Positions 1-6,703 of a stretch of 34,443 bases of DNA are shown one piece after another (position 1 is the first letter of the stretch; each line of letters opens with the position of its first letter). Below the pieces are notes generated by a model. That model was given only the letters and a program-made list of their open reading frames with translations. It made no database searches and had not been told where the DNA came from. Source of the stretch: a virus. The stretch is taken from positions 1 to 34,443 of the IMG/VR virus record IMGVR_UViG_3300030012_000353; one strand, 5' to 3'. The translations under genes were made by a program, and so were the position numbers.

Positions 1-1
1 A

Positions 2-13
2 TGCGAATTTACC
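2..13. repeat. Left copy of 12-bp terminal direct repeat (cos-like or circle overlap)
   Basis: TGCGAATTTACC at 2-13 is repeated exactly at 34432-34443, the last 12 bases of the window. Joining the ends gives a gap of about 100 bp between the gpZ-like gene (stop at 46) and the small terminase start (34376). In lambda-type phages cos lies just upstream of the small terminase gene. The repeat could be the cohesive overhang or the overlap left when a circular assembly was opened. The sequence alone cannot separate these. Confidence 0.6.
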
Positions 14-45
14 CACGTTGGATTGCTTACAAGAACCTAGTTGCA

Positions 46-633
46 TTATTTAGCACTCCTAAGAGCCTTGTTGAAGGCTTCTACAAAGTTTTTATCAAAC
101 TTAGCTTGTGAGAACTTTTGTGCAATAACATAAAATGGAAATTTAATTTTATATGTAGCAGAATTTTTAAAAGCAACAATAAGTTTTAGTGTCCTGTCTT
201 TATGTGTTTCATAAACGCCAGTCATTCCCTTTATTGTCATAATCTTTTGGTTTTTCTTCTTTACTACACCACCTTTTTTATTTGGTATGTTGCCAAATTT
301 ATTTAGTTTTGCATTGCTAGTAGGTATAGCAAACTTTTTACCACTAGCTCTTACACCGCCTTCTATTTGGTAATGTAGGTAATCAGCTACTTCTTTTCTA
401 GCAAACAATGCGCCAAACAATTTAGATTTCTTTGCCTTTTCAATAAAGAATCCTCTTTGTGTAAATGGAGTTGGGTTATCTAATTTTTTAACAGTTTGCT
501 TTGCCATTTCTTTTTTTAGTTGAAACAAGGTTGTATTGATTGCGTTAGATGTTGCAAACGGTATCTGCTTTTTTTGAACAGATGTAGTCCACTTAGTTAC
601 TTCTTTTATGTTGTCTTTTACATTAACTTTCAT
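46..633 (-). CDS. gpZ-like tail completion protein (tentative)
   Basis: This 195-aa basic protein has no membrane segment. Residues 24-50 form an alanine- and lysine-rich helix (IPFATSNAINTTLFQLKKEM), followed by LDNPTPFTQRGFFIEKAKKS and a glycine-containing EGGVR segment, then a C-terminal helix. This layout and length resemble lambda gpZ (192 aa), which finishes the head-proximal tail end. The match is by pattern only, not by a strong motif. The start codon overlaps the upstream HTH gene by 11 nt. In a circular map it is immediately upstream of the terminase genes, so it can belong to the structural block although it seems to trail the replication genes. It could instead be another conserved structural protein. 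Confidence 0.45.
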   Translation of the reverse strand: MKVNVKDNIKEVTKWTTSVQKKQIPFATSNAINTTLFQLKKEMAKQTVKKLDNPTPFTQRGFFIEKAKKSKLFGALFARKEVADYLHYQIEGGVRASGKKFAIPTSNAKLNKFGNIPNKKGGVVKKKNQKIMTIKGMTGVYETHKDRTLKLIVAFKNSATYKIKFPFYVIAQKFSQAKFDKNFVEAFNKALRSAK

Positions 634-796
634 AATATTTTTTCCAATTTGATTTAGCGTTAAACTTTAATCCTACCTCTGCTGCTACACGCCTAATATG
701 AGTAGGTGAACATCCAAATTGCATAGCTGTTTCTCTACTGCTTTGCCCATTCTTAATCTTGTTTTTTAATTTAGATAAATCTATTTTATGTTTCAT
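623..796 (-). CDS. Small helix-turn-helix protein, 57 aa
   Basis: The product begins MKHKIDLSKLKNKIKNGQSS and continues with RETAMQFGCSPTHIRRVAAE, a Hin/homeodomain-type HTH: a first helix, a turn at FGCS, and a recognition helix PTHIRRVAAEVGL. It is probably a DNA-binding protein. It lies two bases after the DUF3310 gene stop and ends inside the start of the gpZ-like gene, so translation is probably coupled. In a circular map it sits just before the packaging genes, which would suit a regulator or a DNA-packaging accessory. The target is unknown. Confidence 0.65.
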   Translation of the reverse strand: MKHKIDLSKLKNKIKNGQSSRETAMQFGCSPTHIRRVAAEVGLKFNAKSNWKKYYES

Positions 797-798
797 AG

Positions 799-1026
799 TT
801 ATAAATTTTTATAATGTTCAATCAACTTATTAATATACCAAACGCATTTCTCTAAGTCTTGTATGTTTGCACCTTTATCCTTATGCCTATGCAAGTACTT
901 AATTGCAGATGCTTCCAGGTATGATGCAAAAGCTGCATTGCCTATTTGTTGTTTTATGTAATCAATACACTCTAAGTTTCCTTTGTTGTAGTGTGGTGGT
1001 TTGTTTACCATATCTATACTAGCCAT
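799..1026 (-). CDS. DUF3310 family protein, 75 aa
   Basis: The sequence shows the DUF3310 pattern: VNKPPHYNKGNLECIDYI near the N-terminus, then AIKYLHRHKDKG and a C-terminal DLEKCVWYINKLIEHY. DUF3310 proteins are small and common in phages; the domain also occurs in the T7 gp1.7 nucleotide kinase, so a role in nucleotide metabolism is possible but unproven here. The start overlaps the preceding gene by 8 nt and the stop is 2 nt from the HTH gene. The full family-like length is present. Confidence 0.8.
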   Translation of the reverse strand: MASIDMVNKPPHYNKGNLECIDYIKQQIGNAAFASYLEASAIKYLHRHKDKGANIQDLEKCVWYINKLIEHYKNL

Positions 1027-1210
1027 TATTTTTTCTCCTCTTTGTTAGTTCTCTTTTACATTTCATTCTTAATTTAGGACTGGCATTTTTGTCATTAGCA
1101 ATTCGTTCTAATTCACTTTGTTTCGTTGCATGTAAGTAAAAATGCTCAGTAGTAGTCTTACCTGTTTGTCTGTTATACGTCTTTACGCTTTTCTTTAATT
1201 TTGTTGGCAT
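1019..1210 (-). CDS. Conserved phage protein, 63 aa, basic
   Basis: Beginning at ATG 1210 the product reads MPTKLKKSVKTYNRQTGKTT, then TEHFYLHATKQSELERI and a lysine/arginine-rich tail. A longer in-frame start at 1255 exists, but the 1210 start is preceded by AAAGGA at good spacing. The longer start also lies wholly inside the coding part of the preceding 43-aa gene. I recognise the MPxKLKxSVKTxxRxTGKTTTEHxY pattern from tailed phages, where its function is unknown. The basic charge suggests nucleic-acid contact. It overlaps its upstream neighbour by 38 nt and its downstream neighbour by 8 nt. Confidence 0.75.
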   Translation of the reverse strand: MPTKLKKSVKTYNRQTGKTTTEHFYLHATKQSELERIANDKNASPKLRMKCKRELTKRRKNNG

Positions 1211-1304
1211 TTTTTTTATCCTTTGTTTTTTCACCCCATATAAGTTCCCAAGCATCCCTATACTTGTTTGTGTTTTCTTTACGTCTTTTAGAGCCTTTAC
1301 CCAT
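1173..1304 (-). CDS. MGKGSKRR-type conserved small phage protein, 43 aa
   Basis: The product reads MGKGSKRRKENTNKYRDAWE followed by LIWGEKTKDKK and a basic tail. The MGKGxKRRxExTxxxRxxW pattern is a recurring small phage protein family of unknown function, so this is a real gene despite its size. It begins 8 nt inside the end of the 164-aa gene and runs 38 nt into the next gene in another frame, so three genes share a short coding stretch. Reading it as a gene also argues against the longer start of the downstream protein. Confidence 0.7.
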   Translation of the reverse strand: MGKGSKRRKENTNKYRDAWELIWGEKTKDKKNANKIKEKRKDV

Positions 1305-1791
1305 ACGTCACCTTTTCAAAAGTTATGTCTATATTATTTTTCTTAAATGTTTCTTTTGCTTCTAAATAATCAGGATGTATAAATCTAAACAACTCTTGCA
1401 TACTAAATAAAACAGTATCTTTATCGTTTTTGTATTTATCTTTTAAGTATGATAATTGTAAATCTGAATCACAAATAATAGCTACTTTATTTGCACCATA
1501 ACTGTAACATCTATGATTTTTATCCAAAGTGTCATACCCATTTTCTTTTGCTTTATTTATTAATGCGTCCCATGCTCTATACATCATTTCAACCATTTGT
1601 ATTTTCTTTTTTGTTTTATCCTTTAATAATGATTCTTTTAATATCATTTCTGCTTTGCTGAATTTAATCTCTAATTGCACATCAACACATTTGAATAATC
1701 TTTTCTTACCGCCCCAAAGAATATTCATCTGAGTTTCATAATCTCTATATTCCTTTAATTTGGTTTTTAGTGTTTCTTCTAAATAATTCAT
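1297..1791 (-). CDS. Hypothetical protein, 164 aa
   Basis: I do not recognise a family. The first 75 residues are lysine-rich and helical (MNYLEETLKTKLKEYRDYET onward), and the second half is mixed alpha/beta with VAIICDSDLQLSYLKDKY and a tail of IDITFEKVTYG. No catalytic motif, signal peptide or membrane span is visible. It is the first gene after the GAGTTAG repeat cluster and the primase-helicase, so a role near the replication origin is possible. No Shine-Dalgarno sequence precedes the ATG. It overlaps the next gene by 8 nt. Confidence 0.6.
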   Translation of the reverse strand: MNYLEETLKTKLKEYRDYETQMNILWGGKKRLFKCVDVQLEIKFSKAEMILKESLLKDKTKKKIQMVEMMYRAWDALINKAKENGYDTLDKNHRCYSYGANKVAIICDSDLQLSYLKDKYKNDKDTVLFSMQELFRFIHPDYLEAKETFKKNNIDITFEKVTYG

Positions 1792-1799
1792 AACATTTA

Positions 1800-1910
1800 G
1801 AGTTAGTAGTTAGATATACTAGGTATATATCTAACCTAACTAACTCATAATCCTTGTTTTTTGCATAAAAACTAACTCAAAACTAACTCAAAACTAACTC
1901 AACCTAACTC
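1800..1910. repeat. Iteron-like GAGTTAG repeat cluster with hairpin (candidate origin)
   Basis: CTAACTC (GAGTTAG on the minus strand) occurs at 1840-1846, 1872-1878, 1883-1889, 1894-1900 and 1904-1910. An inverted copy GAGTTAG is at 1800-1806. The last four copies are spaced 11, 11 and 10 bp, close to one helical turn, so they could present one face to a protein. Between the outer copies lies a perfect 10-bp inverted repeat, GTTAGATATA at 1809-1818 and TATATCTAAC at 1826-1835, with a 7-nt loop. The cluster fills the largest gap in the replication module, just after the primase-helicase. It could be an origin or an operator. Confidence 0.6.
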
Positions 1911-1913
1911 TAA

Positions 1914-3827
1914 TTATTCAAATTTAGGCATTAATTTATTAAATTCTGCTGATTGATAACCAGCACCCTCTTCATGTATCACATAGCCTGTTTCTACTAA
2001 TTTTGGTAAATGAGTAGTTTTAATGCTATTTAATGACATTACGTTTCCATCTTTATCGCTTACTTTTCCTTCCAAATCAGAAGGCATAAGCCAAATATCT
2101 TGTGGATTTTCTTTATTTTGTAATATTGCTTCTCTCTCTACAGCGTCTAATACAAGTTGTCTCTTATAAGGTAATTGGTCTTTTTTAGTAAAATCTACAT
2201 CTGTTATTTCTAAATAACCGCTTGTAAGCTCTAATCCTTCACCTATTATTTCCACCTCTTTAAACTTAAACTTCTTCTCTTCCATGCCCTGACCATCTTT
2301 ATTTAGCGTTTGCTCAAATTTCACATACATTTCATCGTTTTTATCTGTTCTATCTACCATAAACTCATAATCTAGCGATGCACCTATAACACTTGAACCT
2401 CTACCTCTGCCTGAATTGTTGTGACCTGAATGATGTATTAAACATACACAACATCCATAATCGCTTATAAGACCATCTAATTGATTAATAAAGTTACCTA
2501 CATCTTCAGCACTATTCTCATTACCTACAAAGTTACGTTGAAACGTATCTATGACAATCATGCCAATCTGACCTTCCACCTCTTCTACAGCTTTTATTTC
2601 TTCCTCTAACTTAGCAAAATCATCTTTATCATTAATTCTTATAGCTCTGTCCGATAAATATAACGGTACTTTATTAAGGTCAAATACACTTTGTTGCCAG
2701 GCGGATAATCTACGCTTAACTCCTCTTTGACCTTCACCACATACATACAATACTGGTTTAGCATATGCCTTATTTCCATAAAACTCTTTACCTGCTGCAA
2801 TAGCACAACTCATAGCTATACCTATAAATGACTTACCTGATTTTGGACTACCAAAAATACACATAAGGCTTTCTTCCTCACATACGTCCTTTATAAGCCA
2901 TTTAGGGTTTGTAACTTGCTGTAATACCTCGTCTGCTCTTGTAAAAGTTACTGAACCTTTTGATTTAGGTAACACAAACTGCTCTATATACTGCTCTAAC
3001 GCCTTAGAATCCTCAAAATAATTACTTTCTTTAGCGTCCCATAAATCATCTTTATCGTTAAAATCTCTTGGTGGATAAACAACCTTAATGCTAGTGCATT
3101 TGCCTTTTAGTAGTTTCTCTAAATCATGCCCAAACTTCTTACCAGCTTCATCGTTATCACACCAAATTATTAAATCTCTATTGTGTAATTTTGACCAATC
3201 TTGTTTCTCTATTGCGTTTACTCCACCATGAAAACATGCTGAGTCATAAGCATAAATATCCTTACAACCCAACATTGCTTTTTCCCCTTCATTTAATATT
3301 ACTGGCTTATCTAAATGTTCTTCATTGCAAAATATAGGCAATAATCCTGTTGGTCTCGCCATAAACCATTCATTGCCCACTCTGTTAAAAGGTGCATATT
3401 TTTGTTTTATAGGATGCCCTTCAGGAAATCGCATAACAACAAAAGTATTGCTGTATTTAACTGCAACAATAGATTGCTTATATAGGTTTCTAACCTGTTC
3501 TGTAGAGAATGACCTCACATTGCTTTGTGCAACAACTAGGGGTTTGTTGCCATTCAGTAGGGAGTTATTACTGTTATTGGTCTGCAACGTGAGGTCGAAG
3601 CCATATTGTTTTAGTGTTTCAGCTACATTCTTGCCATGTTTTTCTAATAGCCACTTAACACCGCCACCTTCACCATCTTCAAAATCGTAAAATTGTGCGG
3701 TTTCTAAGTTAAATGTTAGTGAACCTTTATTACCCCATCGCCATTCATTAGACTTTTGGATATTTGGCTTACCTAATATTTGTATAGCTACTTCAGGTGC
3801 TATTTTTTGCCAGTCATTTTCGTGCAT
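1914..3827 (-). CDS. Toprim primase / RecA-like replicative helicase
   Basis: This 637-aa bifunctional replication protein carries an N-terminal GNKGSLTFNLETAQFYDFED region (about 32-51) like the entry domain of phage primases. A Toprim domain follows, with LNEGEK (E180, E182) and CDNDEAG (D224, D226). A RecA/RepA-type (AAA_25-like) ATPase has Walker A GSPKSGKS at 326-333 and Walker B MIVIDT at 423-428. LIHHSG (463-468) resembles the sensor region of RepA-like helicases. It should prime and unwind phage DNA. It lies 3 nt after the SSB-like gene and directly before the GAGTTAG repeats. No CHC2 zinc cysteines are visible. No phage DNA polymerase accompanies it. Confidence 0.88.
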   Translation of the reverse strand: MHENDWQKIAPEVAIQILGKPNIQKSNEWRWGNKGSLTFNLETAQFYDFEDGEGGGVKWLLEKHGKNVAETLKQYGFDLTLQTNNSNNSLLNGNKPLVVAQSNVRSFSTEQVRNLYKQSIVAVKYSNTFVVMRFPEGHPIKQKYAPFNRVGNEWFMARPTGLLPIFCNEEHLDKPVILNEGEKAMLGCKDIYAYDSACFHGGVNAIEKQDWSKLHNRDLIIWCDNDEAGKKFGHDLEKLLKGKCTSIKVVYPPRDFNDKDDLWDAKESNYFEDSKALEQYIEQFVLPKSKGSVTFTRADEVLQQVTNPKWLIKDVCEEESLMCIFGSPKSGKSFIGIAMSCAIAAGKEFYGNKAYAKPVLYVCGEGQRGVKRRLSAWQQSVFDLNKVPLYLSDRAIRINDKDDFAKLEEEIKAVEEVEGQIGMIVIDTFQRNFVGNENSAEDVGNFINQLDGLISDYGCCVCLIHHSGHNNSGRGRGSSVIGASLDYEFMVDRTDKNDEMYVKFEQTLNKDGQGMEEKKFKFKEVEIIGEGLELTSGYLEITDVDFTKKDQLPYKRQLVLDAVEREAILQNKENPQDIWLMPSDLEGKVSDKDGNVMSLNSIKTTHLPKLVETGYVIHEEGAGYQSAEFNKLMPKFE

Positions 3828-3830
3828 GCT

Positions 3831-4442
3831 TTAGAAAGGAATATCATCTTCTGTTAATTCATTTCTTTGTATTTGCTGATTGACTAAATCGCCTAACCCA
3901 TCATTACCAGGAACAGTTGTAACCTCACCATTAGCAATTAAAGGTTCTTCGCTATCCCAAGCTGGTATAACAAAACTATCTTTTCTTGGTCTGCATCCCA
4001 TAAACTCAAATTGAGCTATAGATGTATTACCCATACCAACCTTAGTATCTTCACTACCTGTATATTTATATGTTGGTAATTTAGTTTTATCTTTTTGCCA
4101 CTCTGACCAACCTAATCTAAGAAGTATTTTTAAAGACTCAAATTCACCAAAAGTAAACCTATTCCATAACAAAGGACTATCATAACCATCAACCATAACC
4201 CATAAATAAAAAGCTCTCTTATGGTCGTCTGTAGGTTTAGGTGTCTTAGCACCTACTACGTTGTCCCATGTATAGTTATATGAGCCGTCATAGTAACCCC
4301 AACCTGTTTTTAAAGTATTAAAGTCAACTTGCATAGCGGTAAATTTACAAGGTGTTTCACCAAGCCAAAATCCCTTATGCCCGTCCACCTCTTTTACCTT
4401 ATGTGATAAATAACTATTATTACCACTTTCTAATATTTCCAT
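3831..4442 (-). CDS. Probable single-stranded DNA-binding protein
   Basis: This 203-aa soluble protein is rich in aromatic residues and beta-type segments in its first 150 residues, as expected for an OB-fold DNA-binding protein. It ends ELTEDDIPF; the DDIPF tip is the same as that of bacterial SSB, which docks helicases and repair enzymes of the host. It starts after a clear AAAAGGAGAG ribosome-binding site and is followed 3 nt later by the primase-helicase, supporting a replication role. I cannot align the body to SSB by eye, so the assignment rests on the tail, composition and context. Confidence 0.65.
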   Translation of the reverse strand: MEILESGNNSYLSHKVKEVDGHKGFWLGETPCKFTAMQVDFNTLKTGWGYYDGSYNYTWDNVVGAKTPKPTDDHKRAFYLWVMVDGYDSPLLWNRFTFGEFESLKILLRLGWSEWQKDKTKLPTYKYTGSEDTKVGMGNTSIAQFEFMGCRPRKDSFVIPAWDSEEPLIANGEVTTVPGNDGLGDLVNQQIQRNELTEDDIPF

Positions 4443-4456
4443 TTTTACTCTCCTTT

Positions 4457-4636
4457 TTAATGTATAGTTTTGTCTATACTGTTTATATAATCTTCGTACA
4501 AGATGTCGTAATTTCTCTCTACAAAGTCCTCAAATTTTTCATCGTTTACTATCCCTAAAATGTCACAAGCTGTTTGTATGCGGTCAAACCTACTCCTACA
4601 GTACTTGTTAAAATCTTCGTCATATTGGATGTACAT
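4457..4636 (-). CDS. Acidic hypothetical protein, 59 aa
   Basis: A reading frame opens at ATG 4636, inside the last codons of the resolvase gene, and continues to TAA at 4457. The product starts MYIQYDEDFNKYCRSRFDRI and goes on QTACDILGIVNDEKFEDFVE, ending INSIDKTIH. It is acidic and helical with no membrane span. GAAAGG a few bases before the ATG is a plausible ribosome-binding site. It fills the whole space between the resolvase and the SSB-like gene. No family is recognised. Confidence 0.6.
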   Translation of the reverse strand: MYIQYDEDFNKYCRSRFDRIQTACDILGIVNDEKFEDFVERNYDILYEDYINSIDKTIH

Positions 4637-5045
4637 TGCCTTTCGCCATAACGCTATTAAAATCCTTGCATAGCTCCTCTAACGGTGTCATATAAACCAT
4701 GTCATTATCTTTTGGAGCATTTTGCGTAACTAACCACATTGGCACTACGCACATAATCTTTTTTCTGTCGTACTTATAAATAAGTATTGGTATAAATTTA
4801 TCACTAGCACTTTCAGTAACTTGTTGCCACCAGGCATTTCTATAACAACCAGTATTAGATTTACCGTATCTTTTACATTCAATGGCAAAATCTCCTAAAT
4901 AAATATCTGCTAAACCTTTAACGTAAGTTTGGTCTAAGTTGCGTTTTACTCTTGCTGAATAATTACCAGCTTCTAAATATGAATTTATTTTTTTGACCAT
5001 TAGCCTTTCAAATGCTGCTCCCTTAGTTCTGCTGTTTATTGGCAT
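4620..5045 (-). CDS. Hjc-like Holliday junction resolvase / PD-(D/E)XK nuclease
   Basis: This 141-aa protein has the archaeal-Hjc-like layout: SRTKGAAFER at the N-terminus with E13, then D47 in KGLADIYLG, E56 and K58 in IECKRYG, and a glutamine pair in WWQQV (Q74-Q75). These are the expected PD-(D/E)XK catalytic positions. Such enzymes cut branched DNA during phage recombination, repair or before packaging. It belongs to the replication cluster; its start shares one base with the stop of the 29-aa membrane protein (TAATG). A different substrate among this nuclease superfamily cannot be excluded. Confidence 0.8.
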   Translation of the reverse strand: MPINSRTKGAAFERLMVKKINSYLEAGNYSARVKRNLDQTYVKGLADIYLGDFAIECKRYGKSNTGCYRNAWWQQVTESASDKFIPILIYKYDRKKIMCVVPMWLVTQNAPKDNDMVYMTPLEELCKDFNSVMAKGNVHPI

Positions 5046-5134
5046 TAATCTTTATATAAGTAATAAATTGATATACCCATAAACAAAGCTATGAAACCAA
5101 AAATAGAAAAAATTGTTTCTAATACTTCAATCAT
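5045..5134 (-). CDS. Tiny single-span membrane protein, 29 aa
   Basis: ATG 5134 opens a frame giving MIEVLETIFSIFGFIALFMG and ISIYYLYKD, a single hydrophobic helix (about residues 7-26) with a short charged tail. The start overlaps the preceding gene by 8 nt and the stop TAA overlaps the resolvase ATG by one base, so both boundaries look like translational coupling. The function is unknown; small phage membrane proteins can act on host division or superinfection. The exact fit between two genes is the main evidence. Confidence 0.55.
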   Translation of the reverse strand: MIEVLETIFSIFGFIALFMGISIYYLYKD

Positions 5135-5294
5135 TTGGAAAATAAGTTATCTCCTCTCTTCCGCTTTCATATCGCACTAATCTGTAATGCTCACCTGCTC
5201 CTCTTTGGAAGTAATGCAACACTATGTTTTTATCTTTTTTTTCTTCTGCAAGCCTTTTCCTTTGCTCTTCTACAGTTTTAAAAAATTCAGTCAT
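5127..5294 (-). CDS. Small charged hypothetical protein, 55 aa
   Basis: The product is MTEFFKTVEEQRKRLAEEKK, then DKNIVLHYFQRGAGEHYRLV and a last part RYESGREEITYFPND. The N-terminal third is a charged helix, and the rest looks like a small beta-sheet domain. The start overlaps the end of the ribbon-helix-helix gene by 8 nt, with CAGGAGAAC just upstream as ribosome-binding site. The end overlaps the 29-aa gene by 8 nt. No family is recognised. The precise overlaps on both sides and a good ribosome-binding site make it a likely real gene. Confidence 0.6.
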   Translation of the reverse strand: MTEFFKTVEEQRKRLAEEKKDKNIVLHYFQRGAGEHYRLVRYESGREEITYFPND

Positions 5295-5454
5295 TTTTGT
5301 TCTCCTGCTTATGAGTGCATATACCTAGTTTTATTAAGTATTGCGTTGCTTCTTTAATGTTTTGATTGCGATTAATAGCAAAAAGTCTTATCTCTTTATG
5401 CAAGTCTGCATCTATCCATAAAGCCTTCTTATCTGTATTTTTTTCTATATTCAT
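5287..5454 (-). CDS. Ribbon-helix-helix DNA-binding protein, 55 aa
   Basis: The product begins MNIEKNTDKKALWIDADLHK and continues EIRLFAINRNQNIKEATQYL. A short beta strand (ALWID), then helix (DLHKEIRLFAINR), turn (NQN) and second helix (IKEATQYLIKLG), is the Arc/CopG pattern. Such proteins dimerise and repress by inserting the strand into the major groove. It is the first gene of a coupled cascade down to the resolvase. The 10-mer TATAAAAGTA occurs twice just upstream, 30 bp apart, once inside the predicted promoter spacer, suggesting self-repression. GGAG lies about 11 nt before the ATG. Confidence 0.7.
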   Translation of the reverse strand: MNIEKNTDKKALWIDADLHKEIRLFAINRNQNIKEATQYLIKLGICTHKQENKND

Positions 5455-5475
5455 ACTTTTATACTCTCCATTTTT

Positions 5476-5503
5476 ATTTTACCTACTTTTATAACTATTA
5501 CAA
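5476..5503 (-). promoter_or_regulatory. Predicted promoter of the ribbon-helix-helix / resolvase operon
   Basis: On the minus strand TTGTAA (5503-5498) and TAAAAT (5481-5476) form -35 and -10 boxes with a 16-nt spacer, in the 113-nt gap between the 64-aa coiled-coil gene and the ribbon-helix-helix gene. The same gap has a 14-nt element TTATAAATATCAAA 7 nt upstream of the -35 box, also found at the 9.3-kb promoter. TATAAAAGTA copies are at 5484-5493 (in the spacer) and 5454-5463. AT-rich DNA makes chance matches likely. Confidence 0.45.
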
Positions 5504-5510
5504 TTACAAG

Positions 5511-5524
5511 TTTGATATTTATAA
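5511..5524 (-). promoter_or_regulatory. Shared 14-nt upstream element, copy 1
   Basis: TTATAAATATCAAA on the minus strand lies 7 nt upstream of the predicted -35 box of the ribbon-helix-helix operon. An identical copy is at 9328-9341, 6 nt upstream of another predicted -35 box. It could be an activator or repressor site, or an UP-like element. Confidence 0.45.
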
Positions 5525-5567
5525 TCTATAATCAAAATAGAAGGGCATTGCAAAACTCTCCATATAA

Positions 5568-5762
5568 TTACATACTCTCTATTTGCGTTTGCCCTTCTTT
5601 TAATGCTTTATTTTCCAACTCAATTAATCTTGCTTTATGGTTGTATACGTTATCTCTTTTTTGTTTAACAACCGCTTCAGCTTCTTTCAACTCCTTTTCA
5701 GCAACCTCAATCCTTGTATGCTGTTCTATAATTTCACATGCAAAACTAAAAGGATTAGTCAT
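5568..5762 (-). CDS. Coiled-coil small protein, 64 aa
   Basis: The protein is nearly all one long charged helix from residue 8 to 58 (IIEQHTRIEVAEKELKEAEA, then VVKQKRDNVYNHKARLIELE), with a heptad-like pattern of a coiled coil. There is no membrane span and no family is recognised. Its ATG overlaps the end of the YqaJ-like nuclease gene by 8 nt (ATGACTAA), so it is translated with it. A partner of the nuclease, perhaps a recombination accessory, is possible but is inference from position only. Confidence 0.65.
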   Translation of the reverse strand: MTNPFSFACEIIEQHTRIEVAEKELKEAEAVVKQKRDNVYNHKARLIELENKALKEGQTQIESM

Positions 5763-6702
5763 TTCTAATCCTGGTAATTTTAGGTGTTTTTAATCTTATG
5801 CTTCTAGCTTCTTTAGCTGGTACTACCCTTTCTTTTGTTGCTTTATAGTTCCTGGTACCCCAATCAACCTTGTAGTCCTCTGACCTACCTTTAGAATGAT
5901 TGCCCATAGCAACCATAATGTTAGTCATTAATAAATCAGCAGTTTCTTCAGCCTGTTTAGCTACGCCTTTAAGGGTCAAATATTGGTCTATATCCTCTAC
6001 AGTACCTTCATCTAATATAAACACATTCTCTTCATCTTCTGCTTTATCAAATATCAAATAAGCATCTTCAGTACATTCAGGGATGTAATAATCCTCTTCT
6101 TCTACTCTTCTATCAAAATCCAATACCACCTCTTTTAGCTTGTTAGCAAAGTCTGCTTGTCTCTGATAAACATAAGTCCTTAAATCAGTTCCTTGCCATA
6201 ACACAATCAGAACACCGTACTCAGCATCTAATATCTCCATGCTACTCATAAGTTGTAATACACCTAACCACTCAGGCGGTTCATCTTTAGGAAATTCAGC
6301 AGTACATTTAACTTCAATAGGAATTTGTCCATTTAAAGTTAGTTTAGTTGCATGTGGTAAATAAATTCCTCTTTCTATGTCCTCTTCTATAGTTAAATTA
6401 TCAGCTTCAGCTAAACCATCTAAGGATGCTTCTAAAGGCAATAAAGGATGTTCTATTTTGTAATCTATTTCAGGATTGACATTAATTAATCCCAACCTAT
6501 CTGCAACTTCTACAATTAAGGGTTGCTCTAATAAGTCCCCTGTTCTTTGTCTATTAGTTTGTTTGTAATCATCTACATATACGCCATTCTTTTCATCTAT
6601 TGCCCTTTTTAAGCATTGCTGTTTGTTAAAGTATTTTGGAAAACCCATTAATGCACAAATAATAGAACTCGTTGCTTTAAACCATGTTAATTTACCAACC
6701 AT
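5755..6702 (-). CDS. YqaJ/lambda-exonuclease-like recombination nuclease
   Basis: This 315-aa PD-(D/E)XK nuclease has RTGDLLEQP (E59), LEASLDGLAE (D95), PIEVKC (E130, K132) and a glutamine in LGVLQLMSSMEIL (Q150), in the spacing of the YqaJ/lambda exonuclease family. These enzymes resect 5' ends of double-stranded DNA for single-strand annealing recombination. The C-terminal 120 residues are an extra, mostly helical region. AAAGGAG precedes the ATG at good spacing. No RecT/Beta annealing protein is recognised beside it; the SSB-like protein or one of the unknown small genes might serve. Confidence 0.85.
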   Translation of the reverse strand: MVGKLTWFKATSSIICALMGFPKYFNKQQCLKRAIDEKNGVYVDDYKQTNRQRTGDLLEQPLIVEVADRLGLINVNPEIDYKIEHPLLPLEASLDGLAEADNLTIEEDIERGIYLPHATKLTLNGQIPIEVKCTAEFPKDEPPEWLGVLQLMSSMEILDAEYGVLIVLWQGTDLRTYVYQRQADFANKLKEVVLDFDRRVEEEDYYIPECTEDAYLIFDKAEDEENVFILDEGTVEDIDQYLTLKGVAKQAEETADLLMTNIMVAMGNHSKGRSEDYKVDWGTRNYKATKERVVPAKEARSIRLKTPKITRIRND

Positions 6703-6703
6703 T

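Noticed and set aside
1211-1255. Longer start for the 63-aa protein
   Set aside because: The segment is coding for the MGKGSKRR-type protein in another frame, and the better ribosome-binding site is before ATG 1210.
1529-1732. Plus-strand open frame opposite the 164-aa gene
   Set aside because: Fully antisense to a minus-strand gene with matching overlaps to its neighbours; all other genes are on the minus strand.
5525-5567. Micro-ORF of 14 codons (MESFAMPFYFDYRL)
   Set aside because: Too short, no neighbour coupling, and it lies just upstream of the shared element and predicted promoter.
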